Program-made: the position numbers and the translations under genes
Shown here: one piece after another, positions 1 through 7,516 of the stretch
How the letters are laid out: every line of letters begins with the position of its first letter
How positions within the stretch are numbered: position 1 is the first letter of the stretch
NCBI GenBank assembly: GCA_963627615.1
Contig: CAVGBV010000032.1
Location: 1 to 23,781, forward strand
Direction: 5' to 3'
Source: Faecimorpha sp963627615
GTDB lineage: Bacteria > Bacillota > Clostridia > Lachnospirales > Bianqueaceae
Length of the DNA: 23,781 nucleotides
The notes under the pieces: generated by a model
The model's database searches: none
What the model was told of the DNA's origin: nothing
The model's input: the letters and a program-made list of their open reading frames with translations, nothing else

Positions 1-68
1 TGGATAACGCGGGCATTCAGGAAGCTTCTCAGATCCGTATCGAGAGCTACGAAAAAGTATCCCAATAA
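1..68 (+). CDS. C-terminal tail of an unidentified protein (partial)
   Basis: Reading from base 3, an open frame runs to a TAA at 66-68 and ends in the residues ESYEKVSQ. The last 21 residues are hydrophilic and look like a C-terminal helix. A bidirectional terminator follows directly, which supports a real gene end. The body of the gene lies outside the window, so no family can be assigned. A sugar-transporter binding protein would fit the neighbouring glycoside hydrolases, but this is only a guess. Confidence 0.6.
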   Translation, partial: DNAGIQEASQIRIESYEKVSQ

Positions 69-74
69 ACATCA

Positions 75-112
75 AAAACAGCGGCTGTCTCATTAGAGGC
101 AGCCACTGTTTT
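75..112. terminator. Bidirectional intrinsic terminator between convergent genes
   Basis: Arms AAAACAG/CTGTTTT and GGCTGTCTC/GAGGCAGCC, separated by one C/A mismatch, close on an ATTA loop. The outer A/T arms supply a U-rich tail on both strands. It lies between the plus-strand tail ending at 68 and the minus-strand GH127 gene ending at 122, so it can end both transcripts. Confidence 0.85.
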
Positions 113-121
113 ATCTTTCCA

Positions 122-2011
122 TCATTCTCTGATCCACACCATCATCTCTCCGGCTTCCCGGTTGGCCCATGCGTAATACGGGATCCATACGAGCTCTTTG
201 GTCTCATACTCCGCTTCCCGCAGGCTCTGATAGAGTGCATCTCCTGTCCAATCCTTCTGTACCAGCGCCTCTCCGCGGATTGTAACGATCCCGCCCAGGG
301 TCTCCGGTTCATACTGCGCATGGTATTCTGCGTTCGGCACGAGACGGATCCTGTGTAGATCCCGTCCATTATCGGCCTCTTCCAGGCAATACACCACCGG
401 TCCCCGCATAAGAACGGCCTTGCCCATATTCTCACGAACCCTGGGGTTGGCCCGTACCAGCTGTACCGGCATAGCGAGATTCAGCTCTACCGTATCGCCC
501 TCATTCCAGTTCCGCTCTATATAATAGTATCCGTCACGAAGTTCTCCCGCCTTGGAAACCTGATAATCCGTACACCAGCCAGGGATCCGAAGCGCCAGCG
601 TAAAATGCCGGTCGGCCATCGGAGTAACGCGGATCTCTACCTTGCCGTCCCATGGATACCGGGTCGTAACCTCCAGCTTCGCATTCTCTGTCTGAACGCT
701 GCTTCCGGCATACAGATGCACATATACGGTTTTTTCGTTTTCCCCATACATATAATCCGGCAGCGATCCGATCAGCCGTGCCAGATTCGGCGGACAGCAA
801 GCGGTTCCAAACCACTTTTGCCGCTCCACCCGGACATGACGTTTGTTCTCGTCTGCCGCGCTCGCCTCCGGCAGTACCTCCAATGGATTGACATAGAAAA
901 ATCTTGTTCCGTCCAGCGTCATGCCGCTGATCACGCCATTATACAACGCCCTCTCCATTACGTCCCCATATTCTCCCCTGGGAGACGCGAGGAGCATTCT
1001 CTTCGCCAGGAATACAAGGCCTACGGCCGCGCAGGTCTCTCCATACATGGTATCATTCGGCAGATCATAATCGTATGTAAAGGCTTCGCCAAAATGAGAG
1101 GAACCGATGGATCCGGTCACATACATCCGCCGTCTCGTCAGGTTTTCCCAGATCGTCTGCAGGGCCTCCGCCAGTTCCGTGTCGCCGCTCACCCGCGCCG
1201 CATCCGCCATGCCGGAGTACAGATACACTGCTCGGACGGCATGTCCAACCGCCTCTGTCTGCTTCCGCACTGGCTGATGCGTCTGGTTATAGCGATTCTT
1301 CATAAGAAAGCTTTCCCACTTCTTGACAACGCCATGCTGCTCGCTCTCAAAAAATAAAGGACTCTGCCCGCGCTGATCGATAAAATACCGTGCCAACCGG
1401 CAGTACTTCTCCTCTCCGGTTGCCTCATAGAGCTTCATCAGCGCCAGCTCGATCTCTTCGTGTCCCGGATATCCATGCAGCTTGCCTTCTTCCGGGCCAA
1501 ATACGGTATCGATATGATCCGCGTAACGGATCATCGCATCCAGCAGCTTCCGCTTGCCCGTCGCACGCCAGTAAGCCACCGCCGCCTCGATCATATGTCC
1601 GGCACAGTATAGCTCATGGTTATCCCGCAAGTTGGTCCAACGCTGCTCCAATCCATTAATGATATAATAGGTATTCAGATAGCCGTCCGGCTGCTGCGCG
1701 CTTACAACCAGGTCAATCGCGCCGTCCGCCGTCTTCTCCAGCTCCGGATCCGGATGCCGGATCAGCGAATACGCCACCGCTTCCAGCCATTTGGCCACAT
1801 CGCTGTCCTGAAATACTTTCCCGCCGAATTCTCCTTCTTCCAGACCGGCCGCAATACGAAAGTTCCGGATACAATGACTGGGCGCCGCCCCCTCCACACG
1901 GTCATTGAGCGCTTCCCACTGGTACGGGATCAGCCTGGTACGGACAATCTCCGCCATCCTTCCCCAAAAATCATCCTCCAGACAAACCTGCTCCATTGCT
2001 ATACTGTGCAT
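122..2011 (-). CDS. GH127 beta-L-arabinofuranosidase
   Basis: About 629 residues, full length for glycoside hydrolase family 127 (HypBA1 type), which removes terminal beta-L-arabinofuranose with a zinc-bound cysteine nucleophile. Counting from the first possible Met, the Zn/nucleophile set is visible as E327 and C329 (YGETCA) and C407-C408 (TACCPPNLAR). The likely acid/base is E311 (FGEAFTYDYDLPND), 16 residues before E327 as in HypBA1. No signal peptide is present, so it should act in the cytoplasm on imported oligosaccharides. Two ATGs lie six bases apart. AAGGAG at 2020-2025 is 8 nt from the ATG at 2011 but only 2 nt from the one at 2017, so 2011 is preferred. It is the last gene of the operon HD protein, GH28, GH127. 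Confidence 0.92.
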   Translation of the reverse strand: MHSIAMEQVCLEDDFWGRMAEIVRTRLIPYQWEALNDRVEGAAPSHCIRNFRIAAGLEEGEFGGKVFQDSDVAKWLEAVAYSLIRHPDPELEKTADGAIDLVVSAQQPDGYLNTYYIINGLEQRWTNLRDNHELYCAGHMIEAAVAYWRATGKRKLLDAMIRYADHIDTVFGPEEGKLHGYPGHEEIELALMKLYEATGEEKYCRLARYFIDQRGQSPLFFESEQHGVVKKWESFLMKNRYNQTHQPVRKQTEAVGHAVRAVYLYSGMADAARVSGDTELAEALQTIWENLTRRRMYVTGSIGSSHFGEAFTYDYDLPNDTMYGETCAAVGLVFLAKRMLLASPRGEYGDVMERALYNGVISGMTLDGTRFFYVNPLEVLPEASAADENKRHVRVERQKWFGTACCPPNLARLIGSLPDYMYGENEKTVYVHLYAGSSVQTENAKLEVTTRYPWDGKVEIRVTPMADRHFTLALRIPGWCTDYQVSKAGELRDGYYYIERNWNEGDTVELNLAMPVQLVRANPRVRENMGKAVLMRGPVVYCLEEADNGRDLHRIRLVPNAEYHAQYEPETLGGIVTIRGEALVQKDWTGDALYQSLREAEYETKELVWIPYYAWANREAGEMMVWIRE

Positions 2012-2040
2012 TTTCATTACTCCTTCAGGGTTTTATCGGC

Positions 2041-3456
2041 TTAGAACTCTAACGCGTCTCCGCCCTGGAATACCGCATCGTCATAGTGCATCTTCTGCTC
2101 CGGGCAGTTCTCATTGCTGATGGTTACGTTCTTAAAGCGGATCCCCTCTGCATATTTGCAGAAAAATCCCTTTTTCGCGCTCAGGTCAACATTCTCCAAT
2201 GTAATATCATGAATCGGCAGCATCTTCAGTCCATCTACCTGCAGGGCCCGGCCGGCTCCACGGCAAACGGTATTGCGGATGGTAACATTCTTGAACTCCG
2301 GAACGTCCTCGGTCGGCGGATCGTTCTTATCGAACGCGTCGCCGTATCCCATTGTAAAGATGATGGCTTCGTTCTCGATATTGATCATATTGATGCCGTC
2401 CAATACGATATCTTCTACCACGCCTCCGCGTCCCAATGTACTCTTGAACCGGATGCCGACATCCGTCCCGATAAACAGGCAATTGCTGACATGGATATGA
2501 CGGACACCGCGGGACATCTCACTGCCTACCACAAATCCGCCATGGCCATGATACACCACGCAATCCCGGATCGTCACATACTCTGTCGGAATCTGAATCT
2601 TACGCGCGGGCGCATTCTTTCCCGCCTTCATACAGATCGCATCGTCCCCGACATCAAAGCTTGTCCCCTCGATATTGACAAAACGGCAGGATTCCAGATC
2701 CAGACCATCACCATTCTGCGCATACCACGGATTCCGGATATTGGCGTTCTTGATCGTCACATGCTCACAGAAGAGCGGATGCAGGTTCCATGCCGGAGAA
2801 TTCTGCAAGGTGATGTCCTCAATCCGTACCCGCTTGCACCGCACCAGATTCACCATGACCGGACGGTGATAATCAAAATACTTCTGTGCCTGCTCCTTCC
2901 AGTCCTCCGCCTCCGGATCCACATTGGGCACCTTATGTCCCAGATAACTGCCCTCCGACGGGAACCAGTGCGGGCCGTCATTGCCGTCCGCGACCACACC
3001 GCCGCTCTTCACCAGCTTTTCCCACTGCTTGGCAGTCATTTTCATGGATTTGACCATTCTCCACAGCTGTCCATTGCCGTCGATCACACCCTGTCCGGTA
3101 ATCGCAATATCGGTCTGCTCAAAAGCATGAATCGGCGATGTCGCGCGGATTCTCGTCTCTCCCTCATAATTGCTGCGCAGCAGGGGATACTCCTCGTCAT
3201 GCTTATGGAACAGAATCAATCCGCCCTTTTCCACATGCAGCTCCACATGGCTCAACAGCTCAATAGGGCCGGTCAACCAGATACCCGCAGGCACTACGAC
3301 GCGGCCGCCGCCTGCCTCATGCGCCGCGTGAATCGCCGCGTGAAAGGCCTGTGTATTGGATACCTCGCCGCCCGGAACAGCACCGTATTCTTCGATCTTA
3401 TACTCTCGCTCCGGGATAACCGGAAGCTCTACCTTCGGAAATTCTGCCTGATTCAT
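2041..3456 (-). CDS. GH28 polygalacturonase-type glycoside hydrolase
   Basis: 471 residues, full length for glycoside hydrolase family 28, a right-handed beta-helix that hydrolyses galacturonic-acid or related pectic linkages by inversion. The four family motifs are present: NGDGLD (D250), GDDAICMKAGK (D271, D272), GHG (H305) and RFK (R336, K338). The N-terminus IEEYGAVPGG is the usual family start. There is no signal peptide, which suggests a cytoplasmic, probably exo-acting enzyme that trims imported oligogalacturonides; exact specificity (galacturonan or rhamnogalacturonan) cannot be read. AGGAGG lies 8 nt before the ATG. It sits 18 nt after the HD gene and 23-29 nt before GH127, in one operon. 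The gene has almost no TTA, CTA or TCA codons, which creates a long false antisense frame. Confidence 0.92.
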   Translation of the reverse strand: MNQAEFPKVELPVIPEREYKIEEYGAVPGGEVSNTQAFHAAIHAAHEAGGGRVVVPAGIWLTGPIELLSHVELHVEKGGLILFHKHDEEYPLLRSNYEGETRIRATSPIHAFEQTDIAITGQGVIDGNGQLWRMVKSMKMTAKQWEKLVKSGGVVADGNDGPHWFPSEGSYLGHKVPNVDPEAEDWKEQAQKYFDYHRPVMVNLVRCKRVRIEDITLQNSPAWNLHPLFCEHVTIKNANIRNPWYAQNGDGLDLESCRFVNIEGTSFDVGDDAICMKAGKNAPARKIQIPTEYVTIRDCVVYHGHGGFVVGSEMSRGVRHIHVSNCLFIGTDVGIRFKSTLGRGGVVEDIVLDGINMINIENEAIIFTMGYGDAFDKNDPPTEDVPEFKNVTIRNTVCRGAGRALQVDGLKMLPIHDITLENVDLSAKKGFFCKYAEGIRFKNVTISNENCPEQKMHYDDAVFQGGDALEF

Positions 3457-3474
3457 TGTACATTCCTCCTGAAT

Positions 3475-3966
3475 TTATTTTTTTAAGAACATGGTGTCAA
3501 GCAATTCCTTACCCGTCCGTGTACGGAAGATCTTCTCCCGCACGCTGACAATCTCGCTCTGCTGCATATCTCCTTCATAGATGTTAACCAGGAAATCTGC
3601 TTCCACCAAAATCTGATAGTCCATCCCCTCTATATCGTGATATGTATGATGGTGTCCTACCAGATAAGAGACGCGCTCAATCATGGCGGCTGGATAGTGC
3701 AGTTCCTCCAGCATCGCCTCCGCCTCTGCCGGTCCCTCGATCTCCTGGTACTTGCCGGAGCTGCTGCCGTATTTTTTCAGGCTGGGCTTGATCCCGATAT
3801 CATGCACGATCGCCGCCGTCTCCAACACCTGCTGTACCGGCGCCGGAATCCGTTCTCTGCGGCCAATCAACTGGCTGAACGCATACACCTTGAGAAAATG
3901 CTGAATCCTTTTAGGCGTGCCTTCTTCATACCGGCACATCGCCATGATTAATTCTTCATTACTCAT
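3475..3966 (-). CDS. HD-domain phosphohydrolase-like protein
   Basis: 163 residues forming a small HD-superfamily domain. Metal ligands are visible as H23, H55-D56 (AAIVHDIGIK), a GHHHTYH cluster at 104-110 and D124 (VEADFLVN). HD proteins hydrolyse phosphate esters of nucleotides or related compounds, but the substrate of this one is unknown. It is the first gene of the operon with GH28 and GH127 and diverges from the oxidoreductase at 4209. The ribosome binding site GGGAGG lies about 9 nt before the ATG. Its link to pectin use is positional only. Confidence 0.82.
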   Translation of the reverse strand: MSNEELIMAMCRYEEGTPKRIQHFLKVYAFSQLIGRRERIPAPVQQVLETAAIVHDIGIKPSLKKYGSSSGKYQEIEGPAEAEAMLEELHYPAAMIERVSYLVGHHHTYHDIEGMDYQILVEADFLVNIYEGDMQQSEIVSVREKIFRTRTGKELLDTMFLKK

Positions 3967-3999
3967 CTATCCATACCTCCCATCGTCTCTGATACGTCC

Positions 4000-4032
4000 A
4001 GTATAACATACTTCCGGCTATTTGACTACCAA
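4000..4032 (-). promoter_or_regulatory. Weak candidate promoter of the HD/GH28/GH127 operon
   Basis: On the minus strand TTGGTA (4027-4032) is followed after 16 nt by TATGTT (4005-4010), with TATACT just downstream at 4000-4005. The match to consensus is poor. The true start may need an activator or lie elsewhere in the 242-bp divergent region. Confidence 0.3.
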
Positions 4033-4115
4033 TATTTGTTGCGGATAAGAACCCTTCATTCTTTGCCAACTTATTCTCAATACAACTTTTCTTGCTGTCA
4101 TGCACTTTCTATCCA

Positions 4116-4144
4116 TTGACATTTCTCCATCGTTTCGCTATACT
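4116..4144 (+). promoter_or_regulatory. Near-consensus sigma-A promoter of the oxidoreductase gene
   Basis: TTGACA at 4116-4121, a 17-bp spacer and TATACT at 4139-4144. This is one of the strongest promoters in the window and agrees with the highly biased codon use of the gene it serves. Transcription should begin near 4151. Confidence 0.88.
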
Positions 4145-4156
4145 ATGACCATATTA

Positions 4157-4175
4157 TGGCACAGCATTTGTGCAA
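4157..4175 (+). promoter_or_regulatory. Operator-like inverted repeat in the 5' leader
   Basis: TGGCACAGCATTTGTGCAA is an imperfect palindrome with perfect GCACA/TGTGC arms. It begins a few bases after the predicted transcription start at about 4151 and before the AAGGAG at 4192. A repressor bound here would block the strong promoter. The regulator is unknown. A short RNA hairpin is the alternative reading. Confidence 0.5.
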
Positions 4176-4208
4176 ATTATTATTTTTTCAGAAGGAGTGT
4201 AGAGCAAT

Positions 4209-5498
4209 ATGGCAAAAACACGTTATGCCCAGGTTGGTACCGGCGGCCGTGCAAGAATGTATTATGAAGCAATCACCACCACCTATAAGGATACTTCCGA
4301 GCTGGTTGGTTTCTGTGATCTGAGCCAGGCCCGTATGGACTTCACCAATAAGGTAATCCAGGAGGATTATGGCTATCATGCTGTTCCTACTTACAATTAT
4401 ACTGAGTTCGATAAGATGATCGAGGAGACCAAGCCGGACGTAGTTATCGTAACCTCTATCGACCGTACTCATCATCAGTACATCATCCGCGCTATGGAGC
4501 TGGGCTGCGATGTTATCACCGAGAAGCCCATGACCATCGATGAGAAGAAGGCTCAGGCGATTATCGATACCCAGAAGCGTACCGGTCGTCATCTGCGCGT
4601 TACCTTCAACTATCGTTATTCTCCCACCAATACCAAGATTCGTGAGCTGATCATGAACGACACTATCGGCGAGGTATTCTCCGTTCACTTCGAGTGGCTG
4701 CTGAACACCAAGCACGGCGCTGACTACTATCGTCGTTGGCACCGCAATAAGACCAACAGCGGCGGTCTGCTGGTTCATAAGTCCACCCACCATTTTGACC
4801 TGGTTAACTTCTGGCTGGGAACCGCTCCTGAGACTGTTTTCGCATTTGGTAAGCGTAACTTCTACGGCAAGGAGAACGCAGAGCGCCGCGGCGTTCGTGA
4901 GTTCTACTATCGCTGCTACGGCAGTGAGGCTGCCAAGAACGATCCGTTCGCAATCGACCTGAAGGACGGCGGCCGTATGGAAGGTCTGTACCTGAATGCT
5001 GAGGCTGACAGTGGTTACCTGCGTGACCGCAGCGTATTCGGCGATGATATCAGCATCGAGGATACGATGAGCGTTCTGGTTGAGTATAAGAGCGGTGCTC
5101 AGATGTCCTATTCTCTGAATTCCTACTGCCCGTGGGAAGGCTTTGTTGTAACCTTTACCGGTTCCAAGGGCCGTATCGAGTATCAGCAGGTTGAGCAGTC
5201 CTACATCAACGCCGGCGGCGACCGCAACAAGGAAGGCGCGCTGAAGTCCGCTACTATCCGTGTTTGCCCGATGTGGGGTGTTCCTTACGAAGTAGATGTT
5301 GAGCGCGGAGTCGGCGGCCATGGCGGCGGCGACAACGTAATGCTTGAGGATATCTTCGGAGCCAATCCTCCGGAAGATCCGTTCAAGAGAGCAGCAGGCT
5401 ATGTAGATGGCGCTATGTCCATCCTGACCGGTGTTGCGGCGAACAAGTCCATCGCTTCCGGTATGCCTGTTAAGATTCGCGATCTGGTACAGTTCTAA
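4209..5498 (+). CDS. Gfo/Idh/MocA-family NAD(P)-dependent oxidoreductase
   Basis: 429 residues. The N-terminal Rossmann fold shows the dinucleotide-binding turn VGTGGRA (9-15) and the family lysine in EKP (105-107). The C-terminal alpha/beta half carries the substrate-side motif GGLLVHKSTHHFD (185-197). Such enzymes oxidise or reduce sugars, sugar acids or inositols; the substrate here is unknown, though a sugar from plant cell wall is likely from the context. Every lysine codon except the first is AAG, Leu is almost always CTG, and Arg is mainly CGT/CGC, as expected for a very highly expressed gene. It has its own promoter, a possible operator and a terminator at 5550-5574, so it is monocistronic. 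AAGGAG precedes the ATG by 11 nt. Confidence 0.93.
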   Translation: MAKTRYAQVGTGGRARMYYEAITTTYKDTSELVGFCDLSQARMDFTNKVIQEDYGYHAVPTYNYTEFDKMIEETKPDVVIVTSIDRTHHQYIIRAMELGCDVITEKPMTIDEKKAQAIIDTQKRTGRHLRVTFNYRYSPTNTKIRELIMNDTIGEVFSVHFEWLLNTKHGADYYRRWHRNKTNSGGLLVHKSTHHFDLVNFWLGTAPETVFAFGKRNFYGKENAERRGVREFYYRCYGSEAAKNDPFAIDLKDGGRMEGLYLNAEADSGYLRDRSVFGDDISIEDTMSVLVEYKSGAQMSYSLNSYCPWEGFVVTFTGSKGRIEYQQVEQSYINAGGDRNKEGALKSATIRVCPMWGVPYEVDVERGVGGHGGGDNVMLEDIFGANPPEDPFKRAAGYVDGAMSILTGVAANKSIASGMPVKIRDLVQF

Positions 5499-5549
5499 AC
5501 GATATCGTACAGGGAATATGAGGGTCACACATACTATATTATAAAACAA

Positions 5550-5574
5550 GCGGTACAGCTGATGGCTGTACCGC
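5550..5574. terminator. Bidirectional intrinsic terminator
   Basis: A perfect 10-bp stem GCGGTACAGC/GCTGTACCGC closes on TGATG. U-rich tails follow on both sides (CTTTATATTT on plus, TTGTTTTAT on minus). It separates the oxidoreductase (ending 5498) from the converging DUF3021 gene (ending 5587). Confidence 0.88.
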
Positions 5575-5586
5575 TTTATATTTCTC

Positions 5587-6054
5587 TCATTCCCGCTGTC
5601 TTTGAGTTTGATACAATTTCTCATTCATTTTTCTTACGTTATGTTTCCCTATCGCGAACTGTGTCACCCATATTATAGCAAAAATCAAAATGAAAATCCC
5701 GAAATAGATCAAGAATCCCATGACACTGTGTTGCATCCAATAGGCAAAATAAGCAATCGGCAGCATGATCACCGAGGCAATCACGAAATAAATACCCGTC
5801 TGCTTTACAAGACTCCAGTGATCTATTTCCCATATCACTGAGCTTGCCGCAAATCCGGCGCCCAATATTCCGCAGAATACAGTCTGTAAAATAACGGCTC
5901 GGATCTCACTCCCCATTATCGATATCAATTCCGGCACGCATGGCGAATAATATCCGTTCGCTAACCCCAGAGAGATAAAAATCGTAATCAAATACCCGAT
6001 CGTAATTCCAATCGGAACTCCTAAAATACCACGCAGTATTATTTTCTTTCTCAT
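5587..6054 (-). CDS. DUF3021-type four-helix membrane protein
   Basis: About 155 residues with four hydrophobic segments (roughly 9-30, 50-72, 85-105 and 112-135) and a short basic C-terminal tail. Size, topology and position directly after a small LytTR regulator match DUF3021 proteins. In LytTR regulatory systems the membrane partner is thought to restrain the regulator. An upstream GTG (6063) is in frame, but GAGGTG lies 6 nt before the ATG at 6054, which is the better start. The gene begins 10 nt after the LytTR stop, so the two are co-transcribed. Confidence 0.75.
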   Translation of the reverse strand: MRKKIILRGILGVPIGITIGYLITIFISLGLANGYYSPCVPELISIMGSEIRAVILQTVFCGILGAGFAASSVIWEIDHWSLVKQTGIYFVIASVIMLPIAYFAYWMQHSVMGFLIYFGIFILIFAIIWVTQFAIGKHNVRKMNEKLYQTQRQRE

Positions 6055-6064
6055 AGCGTTCACC

Positions 6065-6505
6065 TCATATTCCTAATATTTTTTTGAGCTTCAAAACATA
6101 CCTTCTGGATACATAGGTTACGGCTCCATTCGATAATCGAACACATATTGTCCCTGTAAAGCTTAAATCAAAGTGATCGACCTTTTTCAGGTTAATGATC
6201 TCCGAGTTGGATATACGAATAAATTGATTGGCAGGCAATCTTTTTTCCAATTCATACAAGCGAAGCCGCAGAACATACTCGCCTTGATGGGTCACCGCAA
6301 AAACCTTCCCGGAGTTTGCATACATCTGAATCAGATCGTTCTCTTCCAATATCTCCGCCATCTCCCCTTTATAACCGAGGAGGATCGACGGTATCTCTTC
6401 TGAAAGCTTTTTTACAGCGTCGCTTACTTCCTCCGTCACAGAAGCCGTCAGAATAATTGCTTTCGGATCCGTATAGGCCCCGTCTATCTTAATCTCGACC
6501 TGCAT
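6065..6505 (-). CDS. LytTR-domain DNA-binding regulator
   Basis: 146 residues. The C-terminal half (about 55-146) is a LytTR domain, with the typical stretch FIRISNSEIINLKKVDHF and a final YVSRRYVLKLKKILG. There is no receiver domain; the N-terminal 50 residues are a small alpha/beta segment. LytTR proteins bind pairs of about 9-bp direct repeats. AGGAGG at 6514-6519 is 8 nt from the ATG at 6505 but only 2 nt from an earlier ATG at 6511, so 6505 is the start. It is first in a two-gene operon with DUF3021 and probably regulates itself through the repeats at 6570-6603. Confidence 0.9.
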   Translation of the reverse strand: MQVEIKIDGAYTDPKAIILTASVTEEVSDAVKKLSEEIPSILLGYKGEMAEILEENDLIQMYANSGKVFAVTHQGEYVLRLRLYELEKRLPANQFIRISNSEIINLKKVDHFDLSFTGTICVRLSNGAVTYVSRRYVLKLKKILGI

Positions 6506-6531
6506 GATCATCACCTCCTTTTTATGATATC

Positions 6532-6560
6532 ATTATAAATAAAAACGGCGGCCGCTGCAA
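6532..6560 (-). promoter_or_regulatory. Promoter of the LytTR/DUF3021 operon
   Basis: On the minus strand a consensus TATAAT (6532-6537) follows a poor -35, TTGCAG (6555-6560), at 17 bp. A good -10 with a weak -35 is typical of activator-dependent promoters. Confidence 0.65.
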
Positions 6561-6569
6561 CGGATTTGC

Positions 6570-6603
6570 GATAGTCGGTTGATTTTACACCATAACTGGT
6601 TGA
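6570..6603 (-). promoter_or_regulatory. Candidate LytTR binding site: 21-bp-spaced direct repeat
   Basis: Two copies of TCAACC (minus strand) begin exactly 21 bp apart. The surrounding 13-nt blocks (6570-6582 and 6591-6603) agree at 9 of 13 positions. The upstream core CCAGTTATG resembles the AgrA box ACAGTTAAG at 7 of 9 positions. The pair ends 9 bp upstream of the weak -35, where a LytTR activator would bind. Confidence 0.6.
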
Positions 6604-6618
6604 CAATGCGCCATTTTG

Positions 6619-6647
6619 AAAAAAGAGTGGCATTGATATGCCACTCT
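6619..6647 (-). terminator. Terminator of the 14-gene operon
   Basis: On the minus strand a perfect 10-bp stem AGAGTGGCAT/ATGCCACTCT with loop ATCA is followed by TTTTTT. It starts 2 nt after the stop codon at 6650-6652. Confidence 0.92.
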
Positions 6648-6649
6648 GA

Positions 6650-7138
6650 TCAGATCTTACCTATTAACACCACGATCCCCGCTGCCACAAGCGCAATCAC
6701 CAGATACATCACCGTAGCCAGACTTCTTTTTATAAGTATATTCTTCCATGGCTTGACATAGGGAATGCCTTCCATACCCCGGATGATCCAGATCTTACTA
6801 TGCCCTACCCATAGCCAGTCAATGACAAACGCGTCAAACCAGTTCACGACCACAAGAAAGAGCGCAGCCTGTATATATGCCGTTTTGAAATCCGTAACAT
6901 GGTTCCAGGCGGAAATGATCAGGATCAGAGCGACAAATATGATGATACAGAACGGTATCATAAAACGCTTGCCCTTTTTCATGGTGGTCTCTTGATCCGC
7001 GATCCCGCGCCGTTCGGCTTCTTCGATATATTCTTTCGGATAAAAATACAGGCAATTGCGCCCGCTGTCTCTTACCGCGCACTTTACCAATAGAATATAC
7101 AAAAGGCAATACAATACGAGTTGTACCAATATCAACAT
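6650..7138 (-). CDS. Small four-helix membrane protein, paralogue 1
   Basis: 162 residues with hydrophobic segments near 2-20, 60-80, 88-112 and 138-160. I do not recognise a named family, but it is clearly related to the genes at 7513-8007 and 11914-12405. All three have 162-164 residues, a Y-P/H-x-E/D motif after the first helix and a signature in or after the third. Here that signature is FDAFVIDWLWVGHSKIWII, followed by GMEGIPY. The acidic ID pair near the membrane edge is conserved. GGAGG lies 9 nt before the ATG. Last gene of the operon; function unknown, possibly a membrane partner of the enzymes upstream. Confidence 0.8.
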   Translation of the reverse strand: MLILVQLVLYCLLYILLVKCAVRDSGRNCLYFYPKEYIEEAERRGIADQETTMKKGKRFMIPFCIIIFVALILIISAWNHVTDFKTAYIQAALFLVVVNWFDAFVIDWLWVGHSKIWIIRGMEGIPYVKPWKNILIKRSLATVMYLVIALVAAGIVVLIGKI

Positions 7139-7516
7139 TTACACACGCCTCCTTAAAGCGTACAAAGTCCCGCGATTACGGCGCATATCGGAATATACAC
7201 CGCAAAATGGATCCGATGCGCCTTTTTGTTGTAGCCAAATTGGTGCGGTCCTACAACTCCCTTTAGTTCCGGATAAAAACGCGGAAAGAAATTGGAGTGA
7301 CAGAGCAGCACCCAGAAACAGCAAGACTGCGATCCCCGCGATCAACCAGCCAATCGCGTGCGCGCCGCGGAATCTCTCTTTTCTATCCGGAATCGCCGCC
7401 AGATTCTCCTTCGGCGCCGAGGCGAAAAATCTCTTATCCTGAATCCAGGCAACTCCGGCATACAGGACCAGAAAATACGCCGCCATAATCATAAGCTCCG
7501 CAAGAATTGTTATCAT
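7139..7516 (-). pseudogene. Small membrane protein with a probable frameshift near its C-terminus
   Basis: As sequenced it reads 125 residues. There is one helix at 2-22, a second at about 52-78, then an implausible polar, arginine-rich tail ending LYALRRRV. Skipping one base in the AAAGGG run (plus 7259-7264) gives a natural ending: GVVGPHQFGYNKKAHRIHF followed by the helix AVYIPICAVIAGLCTL. That frame stops at 7153-7155, directly ahead of the next gene's GGAGG. The intact protein would be about 120 residues with three helices. The start overlaps the preceding stop as ATGA. The family is not recognised. Either a real mutation or a sequence error is possible. Confidence 0.7.

Noticed and set aside
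2086..3486. 466-residue plus-strand frame opposite GH28
   Set aside because: Codon-aligned shadow of a gene with complete GH28 motifs; composition is implausible (many His, Arg, Ile) and there is no ribosome binding site.
4131..4145. CcpA cre site near the oxidoreductase promoter
   Set aside because: The AACG core is present on the minus strand, but several fixed positions of the cre consensus do not match.
4188..5624. 478-residue open frame antisense to the whole oxidoreductase gene
   Set aside because: It is codon-aligned with the sense gene and is open only because that gene avoids TTA, CTA and TCA. It has no recognisable domain and ends past the terminator.
7259..7264. Programmed ribosomal frameshift at AAAGGG
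   Set aside because: The needed shift is +1 and the codon phase does not fit an X-XXY-YYZ slippery heptamer; no stimulatory structure is evident.
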